Assembly (NCBI GenBank): GCA_018105865.1
Contig: CM030840.1
Span: forward strand, 10,698,294-10,762,293
From: Metaphire vulgaris
Lineage: Eukaryota; Annelida; Clitellata; Crassiclitellata; Megascolecidae
Direction of reading: 5' to 3'
Length of the DNA stretch: 64,000 nucleotides
The notes under the pieces were generated by a model. That model worked only from the letters and a program-made list of their open reading frames with translations, was not told the origin of the DNA and ran no database searches. Of the stretch, positions 1 to 12,141 are shown piece by piece. Within the stretch, counting starts at the first letter, position 1. Every line of letters begins with the position of its first letter. A program made the translations under genes and the position numbers.

Positions 1-19
1 ACTGTTACTACTTACTGGA

Positions 20-415
20 TATAGCCTATGAGCCGCCTGTCCATTTATTACTCAACAAAATAGGGGTTGAGAAAGTTTGACAGTTTCTTACGGGGGGGGG
101 GTCAAGATAATTTGGCATCAACAATTTCATTTTTACAATAAATCAAAAAAGGAAATTGTTGACTTGTCGGCCTCCTATGCTAGAATTCAAAGTATTATAG
201 CCATTTAAAAATCTGCTTGACTGCTTATAAGTTTGTTTGTAGAAAATTTAATTTCCACAATTCTATTTTAGCATAAAAGTCAGCCGTATGGAATATTTTT
301 AGCTTGTTGGGAGGTCCAAAGTTTTTGACATAATTTTATGGGGTCACGGAAAGTTTGACAGTTTTTGACAAGGAGGGGTCAAAATTGCCTAAAAATTGTT
401 GACGTAATTAATGGA
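20..415. mobile_element. TIR element with GTCCATTAATTACGTCAACAA-like ends
   Basis: CTGTCCATTTATTACTCAAC near 37-56 and the inverse of TTGTTGACGTAATTAATGGACAG at about 396-418 are related inverted ends. Inside, GTTTGACAGTTT occurs twice. The superfamily is not assigned and no target duplication was established. Confidence 0.5.
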
Positions 416-1020
416 CAGCCCCTATCCATAGTTAAGACGGCGAGAAGTTTGAAGCAAGTTTTTCACCATCTTACCCTCACTGTTGTCATGGTAACAATTA
501 TCAAAAAGTATAAGGAGTTAGGTTATCATTGAAACACACTCAATGTAAAATGGCGGAACACTGGCTTCCCTTTGAAATAGACTACCATAGACTCTATCTG
601 GTGATTAAAGTCTATGCTGCAAGACGCCAACGTTTACAGTTAGTCTTGGCCAATTGCTATTGAAGAGAAAAAAGCATAAAACCATATAAACGACATACAT
701 CGTCGTCAGCAGCCATTGATAAACTCTTAGCATCCGTCACGTTGAGCGCATAATAAAGTTTAGCTAAAGGAATCTTCGTTAACTGATGTAAGGCGCGTAG
801 GAAGTAGCTGTTGACAAACGCTTTAGACACCTTGCAAGGTAATTGAGGTAGTTTCACCTGCAAAGATTTCGATATTTCAATTACGCATTTTAAAAGGCAA
901 ACCTTGAGAACGAGTTCTTTTTAAGGGCGCAGAGTGTGAAGGATTTTTAGAGAACTGATTCTGAAATTAGGTCTAATACTGGCGGCCTCCTTCGTCTGCT
1001 TCTGCGACATCCACTCTCCC
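416..1020. other. No feature seen
   Basis: Mixed-composition sequence. The short minus frame at 657-863 resembles nothing I know. Confidence 0.5.
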
Positions 1021-1240
1021 CTCCTCCTCCTCCTCCTCCTCCTCCTCCTCTCTGCCGAAAATACCAGTTATTAGTGATTTGTGTCAGGCGTCACTCGTTC
1101 GTCAGCATTTTCTGGCCGAGATTAGAGTCTCTCAATCCGACGTCTCAAGGCGATCTAATTAGATTTCTAGTTTAGTCTTATCACACTTAGGCGCTTAGGC
1201 CACCGACAACGACGATGATGACGACGACGACGACGACGAT
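1021..1240. repeat. CTC and GAC short tandem tracts
   Basis: A CTC run at about 1021-1050 and a GAC run at about 1209-1238, with unremarkable sequence between. Confidence 0.8.
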
Positions 1241-1566
1241 ATGCTGGCGAAACGGTCGCTACATTCCGAAATCAACGGAATGGTATTTTTAGCGAATCGC
1301 TTTTCTGGGCTAATTTGACTTTTCGTGTGAAAACGTACTCAGCTATTCATTAGGCAATTCACCCCCGGCACAAATCCTCCACAGTCCACGCAATTAAAAT
1401 ACAGCAGCAAAACACGGCGCTATAGAAGCTATCGCGCCGTTTTACGCGCAGATGTAATTCGTATTTTGCGTCATGAAGACAGCGCTTGAATTGTGTGGAG
1501 AAAGTGATTCTGCAATGTTCGTCTCCCGACAGTTGCCCGCGATCGCATATATATTAATTATTATTA

Positions 1567-2433
1567 TTAATTATGCACTTCTATAGCACCAGTTCTAATA
1601 CCCAAGGTATCAATCGATGGTACTTCAAAATCAATCCGCAAAAGATCCAGGTCATTCCAGAGATCAGTCAGAGGGAGAGAGGGAGACGGACTATGGAGGA
1701 AACGCCAATTGAAAGAGATTTGTCTTAAGTCTGGATCGGAAGATGCTTGATTGAATTGGAAGATCTTGACAGCCGGAGGGAGAGAGTTCCAGATTTTAGG
1801 CCCAGAAATAGAAAAAGCTCTCTTACCAATTTCAGTGTTGGTTCTAGGTACATTTAACAATGAATCAGCATACCTTGTTGAATGACGATGGTTTGGGTGA
1901 TTCAACATAGATTTTAAATATTGAGGTTGGCCAGACTGCAGTGTTTTAAAAACCAGGAGACCAGTTTTGAATAGAATTCTCTGTTCTACCGGCAACCAGT
2001 GTAACTTTTGAAGAACAGGTTTAATATGATCATGCTTACGAGTTTTTGTAATGGCTCGGGCAATAGAATTCTGAATCCTTTGAAGCTTTTGCATGTTAGA
2101 TCTGGTCATACCATTGTAAAGAGAATTGCAATAATCAAGCCTGCTGCTGACAAGGGCGTTTGCAAGAGGAATCAGAGCGGATTTGGGCACAAAATCAGGA
2201 ATTCGTCGAATATCTCTGATTTGCATGTGAGCAGCTCTGCTGACCTTATTTATATGATCGTTAAACGACATGTTCTTATCAAATATTACCCCTAGGTTGC
2301 GGACAGACTGACTTAGATTAACTGAAATGTTGTCAAATATAAATGAATTTATGTCTTCGAATTTACTTAGATTAAATGATGTACCGATGTACCGATGTAG
2401 CCGTGTTGTTGGCATTCGTGCAGTGAATGTCAT
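1567..2433 (-). mobile_element. CR1/L2-like LINE, 3' end with RT C-terminal region
   Basis: A 288-residue frame matches the C-terminal part of CR1/L2-clade reverse transcriptases: LGVIFDKNMSFNDHI, ANALVSSRLDYCNSLYNG, LQRIQNSIARAI, LHWLPVEQRI, KIWNSLPPAV. It is 5'-truncated just before 2440. On the minus strand it ends at an ATT/TAA-type tail (about 1555-1575). No endonuclease or catalytic RT core is present, so it is dead. Confidence 0.85.
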
Positions 2434-2463
2434 TTTTATGTTAAATAATTATTTTCAATATCA

Positions 2464-2524
<61 letters not shown>
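2464..2524. repeat. TA dinucleotide tract
   Basis: About 30 uninterrupted TA units next to the truncated LINE. Confidence 0.95.
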
Positions 2525-2528
<4 letters not shown>

Positions 2529-2709
2529 AGTACAGTTTAAATACAGTAGGCCTATGTGTAATGTAGCAACTTTGCCAAGTGCCATCTATACTAATAAAGA
2601 CAATTGATTCTGCGAGTCTCATTCTTTACTCGATCTCTTACTATTACTTTCGAACATAGAAGGGGAAATAATCGCTGATCGGTAGATTCTTCACCACCTT
2701 TATGTATTC

Positions 2710-3128
2710 AGGTCTCTCTCTCTCTCTGTCTCTGTCTCTCTCTCTCTCTGTCTCTCTTTCTGCCTGTTTCGTTCTGTGTCTGTCTCTCTCTCTGTCTGTC
2801 TCCGTCTGTCTCCATCTGTCTCTGTCTCTCTCTGTCTGTCTTCGTCTCTCTCTCTCTCTCTGTCTCTGCCTGTTTCTCTGTCTCTGTCTCTCTCTGCCTG
2901 TTTCTTTCTGTGTCTGTCTCTGTCTGTCTGTCTCTCTGTCTGTCTGTGTCTCTCTCTGTCTCTGTCTCTCTCTGTCTCTCTCGCTCTCTGCCTGTTTCTT
3001 TCTGTGTTTGTCTCTGTCTGTCTGTCTCTCTCTGTCTGTCTCCGTCTCTATCCATCTCTCTGTCTCTCTGTCTCTCTCTCTCTCTCTCTCTGCCTGTTTC
3101 TTTCTTTGTCTGTCTGTCTCTGTCTGTC

Positions 3129-3159
<31 letters not shown>

Positions 3160-3165
3160 TTCTCT
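2710..3165. repeat. Pyrimidine-rich TCTC/TCTG tract
   Basis: About 455 bases of CT with interspersed G. Open in several frames on both strands, as expected for a stop-poor simple repeat. Confidence 0.95.
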
Positions 3166-3169
3166 TCTT

Positions 3170-5182
3170 AGCTTCAGCTTCGCAATCAAGCGAGGACCTC
3201 TTGAAGTGTGCTTCTAGAACTGGGATTTTCTGGAATCTCCTTAGCTCAAAGGCGGTTCTCTCTTCTCACCGAACAGCTAAATTCAGGCGCCTCCGATGTT
3301 GAGGCGCATCAAATCAAGGACAAACTACAAACCAATACTTATCTAACAAATTCGCATAAATATAACACCTGAATTGCGTCAATATGTCACAGGAGCCAGC
3401 TGCAAATTTTCTATGTTTGACGATGGTCGACGCAGTCTCCATGCGATTTTAGTCTTATAGGCGAAAAGAAGTAGAAGCGACTCTCAAGTGCTCGTCTGTC
3501 TCGCTACAAGTGCTCTTCACTGAAAACTGCCATTCATCTTGCCTGTCCGTTTTTATTACAATTCCGATATTTGACAGCCGCAGTCCTGAAGACAGGCAGA
3601 ATCTTTTACTTATTGTTCTTCAGAATCTTTTCGTGCGATGAGTGAAATTTGAAGCATTTTCACGCTGCTCTTTTGAGTTCTTTTAATTTCTCTGAAATCG
3701 AAAGAGCAACGCGCGTGAAAATATAAGCCTCCGCTCTTTGAATATATGCTTACAATTTTCAGAATTGACTGGTTGTTCTTTATTCATGACTTTAATAAAC
3801 AGAAAATTTAGTATTGCGTGAGATTGATCCACACGCGAAAGTGACTGCTGTACTTTTGACTTACAAAAGCAAGAGAAGTCATAAGACCAAAAAATGTCGC
3901 ATCGACAGTAAATTATTCTTTCAAAGAATATTATCGTGAAGGAGCGAAGGGGGACCATCGACAAGGCGTTGTCTATATGTCGGCGAAGTAATAACACAGC
4001 AGATGACACAGGGCAATAGGCGCCGACGACGACGCTGACTGAAAAGAAAAATGGAATTGTTGATTTGCTAAACTTGGCATGAAAAATCAATCAAAAAGCC
4101 GTCGGAATAATGGCCTATCATCGCTCTCAGGAATTGCAGGCGCCGAATACATCTCGAGTGACTTTCTCCCAGGCAGAAACGCCGCAGCGACGAAGATATC
4201 GAATGGCGAAGAACTTTCTTTATCTGTCGTCGTCGTCGTCTGAATCTCCATCCGTCTGCCTCGCTTTCCTGTTCCCTGTGCGTGTCTGTCTTTGTGCGTG
4301 CCTCTATTTTTGTGCGTCTTTGTGGTCGCCGGTGCATTTCGCGATAATTACGCGCTGTCGACTTGGCCGTGGGGCGAACACTGCAATGATAATCTACAGG
4401 CATCGATGTCACAAAATGCATCCCCTCCTCCTCCTCCTCCTCCGCTTCCACCGCCTCCTCCTTTGCTTCTGTTCGCCCCAGAAGTTTTCCTTCGTCTTGC
4501 CGTCTAGTTTTAATAGTAACCTTCTTCTAACGACGTTCCAATGCAGCTTCCAATCGAGCGGTAATCATCATAATCATGATGAGACGGGGGCGAATCGTCT
4601 ATCGCCGACGCGAAACTGACGATTTCCTATTTCCAGCATAGAATTTGTCATCGGCGAAAACCGAATAACGACAGTCGCCGACGAACACTTGAGCACACGT
4701 CGTCATCAACTGCATCTCCACTGCTGCACAGCGCAGCGGCTACCACTTGGCTTCCACTGCGGCGATTCCCTTCCTCCTCCTCCTCCTCCTCCTCCTCCTC
4801 CTCCTTCTCCTCCTCCTCCTCCTCTTTGAATGATTCATGCTCCATTTAGTATCCGTATTTACCAAATCCATGGGCTCTATTATTATTCGGCTATGCAGTG
4901 GCACGTGCCTGTGATGAAAACTGCCTCTGCTGACAACCGTTTCTTCAGACTTCATGAAATATTTCGCATTTGCGAATGCTTCGACATTCGATCTGATTCT
5001 GCGTTTTATCTTGTTGGATATCAAGATACACTGTCATGACCCATAAACGAACATAGTTGGACATTGTGAATGAAGACAGACAGACGGACGGACGGACGGA
5101 CAGATTGACAGGCTGACAAACAGAGGTTTAGAAAGTGCTGCATTTTTTGTAAATTATATGGTAGTTTTTTATACAGGCCTCC
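3170..5182. other. Unassigned sequence
   Basis: Apart from CTC tracts, no gene is recognised. Overlapping frames at 4068-4619 follow the GC-rich composition. GGAC repeats (about 5079-5102) are minor. Confidence 0.5.
4420..4826. repeat. CTC triplet tracts
   Basis: CTC runs at about 4423-4445 and 4771-4826. Frames encoding poly-Pro, poly-Glu or poly-Arg are artefacts. Confidence 0.85.
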
Positions 5183-5190
5183 TAAGAGAT

Positions 5191-6474
5191 CAGTGTTGGG
5201 TATGTTACTTTTGCAAAGTAATTAGTTACTGTTACTTGTTACTGGGTTTAAAATGTAATTTGTTACTGTTACTTGTTACAAAATTTCAAATGTTTCTGTT
5301 ACTGTTACAGCCATATTAAGTAACAAAATTACTCTGTTGTTACAACCGACTATAATCGTTTTTTATTGATATCGCGAACAATTACACGGTTTATACAGAT
5401 CAGTGGTTCTCAACCCGTGATCCGCGGACCAAAAGTGGTCCGCGAGAGGGGGTCTAGTGGTTCGCGGCAAATTCTTAAAAAACGTTAATAAAAATTAGAC
5501 ATATATATTTTTCCATGTCAGTGGCGTAGCCAAGGGGGGTTAAAACCCTCCTTGGGTGCCCGGGCCCAACATTTTTTAGAGCAAACAGCTCAATTAAGTA
5601 AGGTGACGACCTTTTTTGCTTGTCGGGGCACTGGGGAGGAAGGAAGATCACACGCGATTATATTTGTTTGCTTGTCATGGTTTTTCTCAATTTTCTGGTG
5701 GTCTCCGAGAAATTTTTGATCTTTAAAAGTGGTCCGCGAGGCAAAGGGGTCTGAGAATCACTGATACAGATGACTACTGGAACTGTATTTCCAATACTAA
5801 ATTAGCTGTCATGCATGGTATTAATCAAATTAATTGAAACTATCATATTCCAATGTCAACACGAAATAATGACAACAACAGTTTTAGTTTGTACAGCTAA
5901 ATGCCACACCAGCAGTACATAGTTGTCATAATATGTCAATGTCATATGACTCATGTCTCATGACTCATGTCTCATATCAATTAATCATTAATTCGTCAAA
6001 TGCCAGCTCATTAAAATGCCATATCTCATGTAACAGACACCTGAACAAAGTAAGTATGTAGCAAAAATTATGTCTATTTGAATTAGCCAGACATTGCCAA
6101 TTTGCCCTCAGTAATGCCTGTCGCTCAAAGTGGAAGTTGGGTGCGTTTTCTTTGTAAGTAGTTTATGCAAACATCACAGTGCGTGGGTGCGTTTTCCACA
6201 TGCATTGGATCAAACCAATTAAGAACGTAATGTATTGAAGTTAGCCAATTGAATTTCAGTCCATTAGGATTTAGAACCATGTAGACGACAACTTCAAAAA
6301 GTAACTTTAAGGTAATTAGTACAAAATCTGTTATTGTTACTTCAAACAAGTAGGCCTAACTGTTACTGTTACTTTGCTACAAGATTTAATATGTAACAAT
6401 TCCCGTTACTTGTTACTCAAAAAGTAATTGTTACAGTAATTTTGTTACTTGTAATTTGTTACTACCCAACACTG
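5191..6474. mobile_element. hAT-type element, 1284 bp, with nested insertion
   Basis: The ends CAGTGTTGGGTA and TACCCAACACTG are inverted copies. They are flanked by an exact 8-bp duplication TAAGAGAT (5183-5190 and 6475-6482). Subterminal TTACTGTTACTTGTTAC repeats occur at both ends. No convincing transposase remains. A second element sits inside at 5401-5763. Confidence 0.85.
5401..5763. mobile_element. hAT MITE nested in the 5191-6474 element
   Basis: The ends CAGTGGTTCTCA and TGAGAATCACTG have an exact 8-bp duplication ATACAGAT on both sides. GGTCCGCG-rich subterminal arms are inverted. At 5519 a CAGTGGCGTAGCCAAGG segment of another family starts inside it, but its far end is not clear. 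Confidence 0.85.
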
Positions 6475-7189
6475 TAAGAGATACTTGTGATGTAATGCAA
6501 CAGGCCTATCCTGAAACAGAATGATGAACGGACGGACGAACAGACTGAAAAAAGAGGTTTTCGCTAGATGGCGCCACTGCACTTTAGATTTTGTATGACA
6601 CACTTGAGATACTTCGGTATATCGGTATATATCCCCCAAATCAGTTTACCTTAAAGTTTTTTATGTGGTTGTTTCAGGACAAATTTGATATCGTGACAGT
6701 TTGTTCACATGTGGGCCATTAACACATGTTTTGATTTTGAAATAGCAATGACTAGTTGAGATTCATAACCCCCTCCCAATCAAACTCCTGGCTACGCCGC
6801 TGCCAGACGTCCTTAAATATAAGGGCAGTACTTAAATTTCGTGGCCCTGTTTTTAAGAGCGCTTGTCCTTTTATAAGGGCACAATATGTCCTTAAATTTC
6901 CTTTAAAATAGTGATTAGGCCTACAGATATTAGATATTACGCTAGATTGAAAGGACTTTGTAATTGATTGATATCGGTAATAGGGCCTATAGAGTTACTA
7001 CGCATAGTAGAAGACTTCTTCAACCAATGCTCAACGTTAACTCAATCTCGTTGAGATATTTGTGAAGGCTTAATTTAAAATTACCAAAATTTTAGAAGCT
7101 CATTACGCGTTGTACGAGCACGTGATGCTGAAGTTGAATATCTCAATGGTTCGCTGCTGAAAATTGAACGAGAAAATCGAATTTATTAT

Positions 7190-8575
7190 TATTTATTACC
7201 AGCGTGACATAATTTATGGACAACGCTTTAGGGCAGTGCTGTCCAACCTTTTTGGCAACGCGGGCCACTTTAAAAACTTTCTCAGAGCCGCGGGCCACAG
7301 CAGAAAATTTAGTTTAATTTAATTGCAACACCTATAAAAACAATACCAAAAATTGTCTCTCTTTAAATGGAAAACATTTATTACGAGTCAGCGTCTGTTT
7401 ATGTGCCTTGTATAAGTTCAGTGGCGAAATAGATTCAAGCAAGTTTCAGTGAGAAATTTGACTTTGGATAGTATTTGAGATGTTCTTCAATTGAGGTTCA
7501 TAAGATGTAACAGCCGCCCTCAAGAGGTTTTCTAAATGTTCGTCCGTCAATGGGTTTCGTTTTCTTGACTTGATGATGTTAGTCATCGCAGAAAATGCAG
7601 CTTCACAGACGTAGGTACTTCCAAACAATGTTAAGACTTTTTTACAACATTTTGAAAGGAGTGGAAATTTCTCAGAAGACACGTATGCCATCCAAAACTC
7701 AGTTGACGAGGAATTCCCGTGTATCTCACGAAGAGCCGTATTGTGCTGCATTTCAATTACTTCCAGCTGCAATCCACCTTCGTCTCCGCCGAATAACTTC
7801 ATTTTTTTCGGTTACGATAGGAATGTCACATTTGAATGGATTTTCAATAAAATGTAGAAGAGGAGTCCGACTGCGAATGTCTTTGAAACGAGCAGAGACA
7901 TCCAATTTTAACTTTTCTAAGATTTTGTGGAACTGTTCACTTCTGACCAGATCTGGATATCAGACTTGTCATTTGAAAGTACAAACATAAAATCTACTTC
8001 CCACGACGCATTGAAAGTGCAGTTCCCTTCTGCAACTTTCCGCTTCTTTGCTTCAACGAGTTCACTCGAACTACTGGCCATTCTAAAATGTATTACTTTA
8101 AACTTTACAGTTTAAAGTTTCAAGTTTAAAGTCGATTAAAATTTCTCTGCATTTATGTATCAATTTGACTAATAACTAATAACTGTTGACAAAAGACTTG
8201 TGCGCTAACGTCATCCGGGTAACAGACAGCAATGAAACTCATTGAGTCTAGAGGTGCACCAGCCACAAATTACCGCTAGGTGGCCATATATGATTTTGTT
8301 CATACTTACATGCTAGTTTACGTGATAACTGCTTATGAAGGAATCGTTATTCAAATTATTATGAAAAGTCGCCATTAGGTTGATTTGTACATAAAATGCA
8401 AAAAATGGTCAGGCTGAGGCGGGCCATCAAGAATCGTCCCGCGGGCCACATGTGGCCCGCGGGCCGCGGGTTGGACAGCACTGCTTTAGGGGTCCGCGAT
8501 TTTTGACAGCTTGACAAGTTGTGATATGGAGGGGTAAAACTGTCAAAATAGCGTGACGTACTTTATGGACGGCTC
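7190..8575. mobile_element. TIR element with GTCCATAAATTACGTC-like end, split by a hAT
   Basis: GTGACATAATTTATGGACAA before the hAT and GCGTGACGTACTTTATGGAC near 8550-8570 belong to the family seen at 1-415 and 34190-34320. The hAT at 7234-8483 lies within it. Boundaries are approximate. Confidence 0.45.
7234..8483 (-). mobile_element. hAT element, 1250 bp, with decayed transposase
   Basis: The ends CAGTGCTGTCCAACC and GGTTGGACAGCACTG are perfect inverted repeats. They have an exact 8-bp duplication CTTTAGGG (7226-7233, 8484-8491). On minus, an N-terminal remnant starts at 8081 (MASSSSELVEAKKRK, CTFNASWEVDFMFVL). A C-terminal dimerisation remnant is at 7802-7446 (LFGSTYVCEAAFSAMTNIIKSRKRNPLTDEHLENLLRAAV, split here only in description). 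The middle catalytic part is missing and frames are broken. It is a non-autonomous relative of ZBED5/FAM200-like hATs. Confidence 0.85.
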
Positions 8576-8704
8576 TAGTAATATTAAAAATATTTGAGCA
8601 GATTTTAATGCAATATAACTATTCAGATTGAATAGTTCTTTGTGCTATTTACTGTAACAGTGCATGCACTGGAAGGAAAGCTCTTTGATTTCATTTTAAC
8701 AAAT

Positions 8705-8983
8705 AGTTCGATCCAATGATTGTGCCGTCTTCACGGCAGCACAATACTATTGGATCGAAATGTCATTGATCGAAATGTCATTGGATCGAAATGTCATTGG
8801 ATCGAAATGTCATTGGATCGAAATGTCATTGGATCGAAATGTCATTGGATCGAAATGTCATTGGATCGAAATGTCATTGGATCGAAATGTCATTGGATCG
8901 AAATGTCATTGGATCGAAATGTCATTGGATCGAAATGTCATTGGATCGAAATGTCATTGGATCGAAATGTCATTGGATCGAAA
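8705..8983. repeat. 16-bp minisatellite beside an imperfect palindrome
   Basis: ATTGGATCGAAATGTC repeats about 14.7 times at 8749-8983; one unit lacks a G. Just before it, TTCGATCCAATGATTGTGCC (8707) and GGCAGCACAATACTATTGGA are imperfect inverted arms whose end is the repeat unit itself. The open frames here are repeat artefacts. Confidence 0.85.
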
Positions 8984-9000
8984 AGTTGAAATGTCCTGAC

Positions 9001-9148
9001 CAGTGGCGTAGCGTGAAATTTTGGGGCCTGGGGCAGATCCGAAGGGCGACGGACATTTGACGAGCAAAAAAAAAAAAAAAAAAAGGTCAAAAAAAAAAGT
9101 TCGAATTCGGTTTGACGAACCCTAACCTAACCCTAGAAACCGCCACTG
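9001..9148. mobile_element. CAGTGGCG MITE, 148 bp
   Basis: The ends CAGTGGCG and CGCCACTG are flanked by GTCCTGAC and GTCCTGGC (7 of 8 match). It contains a poly-A run inside a GACGAGCAAAA...GGTC motif and CCTAACCTAACCCTAG, which resembles telomeric repeat. Confidence 0.75.
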
Positions 9149-9284
9149 GTCCTGGCCGAAGGGCAATTTGAAGTTTGACGATAGAAACCGTTGGACAATT
9201 AAGTTTCTTATATTTTTCACATTTCAAAAATTGTGTAGTATATACAAATTATACATGTCTCTAGATGTGTTTTCTGTCTTCCTC

Positions 9285-9420
9285 GGTAGCTATCTCAGTA
9301 GAACGTCAGCTCTAGAAAGGGGAGATGTTTCATCAACCCGGGTTCAATACCCCGGCGGTCAGAGATTTCGCTTTCAGTAGGCAATCACATGTCTGCCGGC
9401 CCGTGCCGGGGCACGGAAAT
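9285..9420 (+). repeat. tRNA-like SINE fragment
   Basis: TAGCTATCTCAGTAGAACG (A-box-like) and GGGTTCAATACCCC (B-box-like, about 9340-9353) are spaced as in a tRNA head. A GCCGGCCCGTGCCGGGGC stem follows. Start and end are not defined. Confidence 0.45.
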
Positions 9421-10612
9421 CTAAAATTCGGTTTTGTGATGTATCAAGTTTTGCTCTGCTCTGATGTTAGCGGCGATAGACAGTGAAGCTGTGGTAGCCT
9501 ACTGTCTGCCAAGAAGGGCCGCATCAATAAATACATGACAAAGCAGCTGCACACAATTATATTATCAAAGCACAGAAAGAGATTGAGGGTGAGAGAAAGG
9601 GCTGAAGACAAAATTAATTCGTAAGAAATCCAGAACACGAGCGCCAAATCCCTCCGCTTCTCCCTCTCTCCTTCGCTTCTTCCCTCCTCCCCTCCTTCCC
9701 TCCTTCCCTCCCTCTCTAGTGATTGCCTACTTAGAAAGTCAATTACCGAGTCACTAACAGCGGCTGTTGAAAGTGGCATGATGTGGTGTCGTGGGCCCTG
9801 CGATGACCCGTCGTGTTTTCCCCGTTGGTCAAGAGGTCAACTGACCGGCGAACCAAAGGCGAAGGTGGCCCTGCATGGTGGCCGATGACCTAGTCTAATC
9901 TAATCTACTCTAATCTAATCTTAAACTTCTATAGCGCCACTTAATAATGCACAGGAGCATCAACCGATGGCACACCAAATCCAAATAATTAAAAGATCCA
10001 GGTCAAATTCAGGTATCCGGCCAGGCAAACGGGTGACAGTCTATGGTGGATAGGCCAGGTAAAAAAGATGGGGTTTTAATCTTTTTCTAAAAACCTGTAA
10101 TGAATTTGCAATGCGCACATGCTGAGGCAATGAGTTCCAGAGTTTGGGGGCAGCCACTGAAAAGGCACGAGAACCAAGAACTGTCCGAGTATGGGAGAGG
10201 GAGAGAACTATTGCAGACGAGGATCTGGTCGAGTATTTGCTTGTTTGCACAAAAAGTTTAGAAAGAAGGTAACTAGGTTCCTTGTAATAAAGCGTTAAAA
10301 GTGTTTTGTATGCCTGAAGACAGATTTTAAAATCTATCCTTTCTTTAATTGGAAGCTAATGAAGACCCTTACGAACTGGGGTTATATGCTCACGTTTTGG
10401 GTTTTTTAAAACCACCCGATCCAGCGAATTTTGAACTCGTTGGAATTTAGCCAGGTTGGATTTTGAGATGCCAAAGAGAAGGGAGTTGCAGTAATCAAGA
10501 CGGCTAGACACTAAGGCATTTGCCAAGAGCATCAATGCAGATTTATTTAGAAATTTCCTAATACGGTACAAATCACGAAGATGGTAGTGAGCTACTTTAC
10601 AGATGCTATTTG

Positions 10613-10888
10613 CAGTGGCGTAACGTGAAGGGGGCGGGTGGGGGGCACTTTGTTGACAGCTCCCCGGGCCCCGGGCGAGGGGGGCCTCCGAAGAGGGGTC
10701 TAAGCTAGGGTTAGGTTAGGGTTAACCCTAACTTAACCCTAACCCTAGAAATGATGTGCTGACAACCTTTTTTTTGCTCGTCAGGATGAAAAAGGAGGCG
10801 ATAACGTTTTTTTTGCTCGTCAGCTCGAAACTCTGGGGCCCCCATGGCAAAGATGCCCCCGGCCCCCAAAAGTCACGCTACGCCACTG
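10613..10888. mobile_element. CAGTGGCG MITE inserted in LINE
   Basis: The ends CAGTGGCGTAACGTGA and TCACGCTACGCCACTG have an exact 8-bp duplication GCTATTTG. Two TTTTTTTTGCTCGTCAG motifs and TTAGGG-like runs lie inside. It interrupts the LINE at 9930-12310. Confidence 0.85.
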
Positions 10889-11954
10889 GCTATTTGTATG
10901 ATTTGTGAAAGAAAGTGTGGAATCAAAAATAACTCCCAGATCCCGTGCAGAACTACTTACAGGAATAGTCGATTCCCCAAGCTTAACAGAGTTTACAGAA
11001 TCAAATTTCTTGAGCTGGGGCTTTGTGCCTAAAAGTAGAAATTCAGTTTTAGCCAGATTTGAAAACAATTTATTTGAATCCATCGAGGACTGAATATGAG
11101 AGAATGCTTGAGCAATAGTTTCCAATGAAGATTTCTGATGAAGACTTGTCAAATGAAATTAGAATCTGAGTATCATCTGCATATAGGTGGTAATCTAGGT
11201 GATGGTCTGACACTCAGTCTGACAGTAATGAACCAAGAGGAGTCGTGTATAGAGTGAACAAGAGAGGACCAAGAACCGAGCCCTGGGGGACCCCACAATT
11301 TAAATAGGCCGGTGATGAAAAAGTCCCATTTGTGCAGACAGACTGAGTGCGAGGACTCATATAAGTAGTGAACCAATGCATCGCTGAATCAGATACACCA
11401 AACCAATGCTGAAGACGGTGTAAGAGGATGGAATGATCCACAGTATCAAAAGCTGCTGAAAGATCAATAAGTACTAATGCGGTGACCTTGCCGCCTTCCA
11501 TTGCATTTATGATGTGATCGTGGACAGAGAGCAGAGCTGTTTCAGCAGAATGATGTTTGCGGTATGCTGACTGAAAGTGAAGGAAAAGATCATTTGAAGA
11601 TAGATGGGCATGAATTTGATTTGAAACCACTCTCTCGAGAATCTTTGACAGAAAGTTTAAGTTGGATATAGGCCGGTAATTTGCTAAATCATTTGGGCAG
11701 CGGAATGATTTCTTTATAAGAGGGTGGACCACAGCATTAGCAAAATAAGACGGAAAGCAACCTTCTATCAGTGACAGATTTATCAGTTTCAGGATAACTG
11801 GACCAAGGACATCAAAGCATTCTTTGAGTATGTAATTTGGCAGTATATCAAGAGAAAAATGAGTAGGCAGCGATGAAAAAAATCAATCAGTGATAGATTG
11901 AAAGGAACTAAACACAGGTGGCGGTGAGCCAGGAAGAGAGAACCCAGTTGAAGC

Positions 11955-12141
11955 TGGTTTAATCTAGACTCCTGGACTCCGGGGGAAAACTGAAAAAGCC
12001 GGAGGGAAAACTGACAAAGCCGGGGGAATTATGCTAGGGAGCTGATGTTAGTTGATGTAGTTGTCAAAATTTCTGGAGGAATTTGAAATTTCCGGGGGAA
12101 AGGGCGATTTCCCCTCCGAAAACGGCCTGGATTAAACCCTG
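11955..12141. mobile_element. GTTTAATCTAGA-type MITE inserted in LINE
   Basis: The inverted ends GGTTTAATC(TAGA) and (TCC)GATTAAACCC-like are flanked by GTTGAAGC on both sides. It is the same family, inverted, as 24309-24778 and 52534-52720 (CTCCTGGACTCCGGGGG, AATTTCCGGGGGAAAGGG). Confidence 0.75.

Noticed and set aside
8705..8983. CRISPR-like array
   Set aside because: Units are contiguous without spacers and the genome is eukaryotic; it is a minisatellite.
10697..10748. Interstitial telomere or chromosome fusion point
   Set aside because: The TTAGGG-like sequence is short, palindromic and inside a MITE with its own target duplication.
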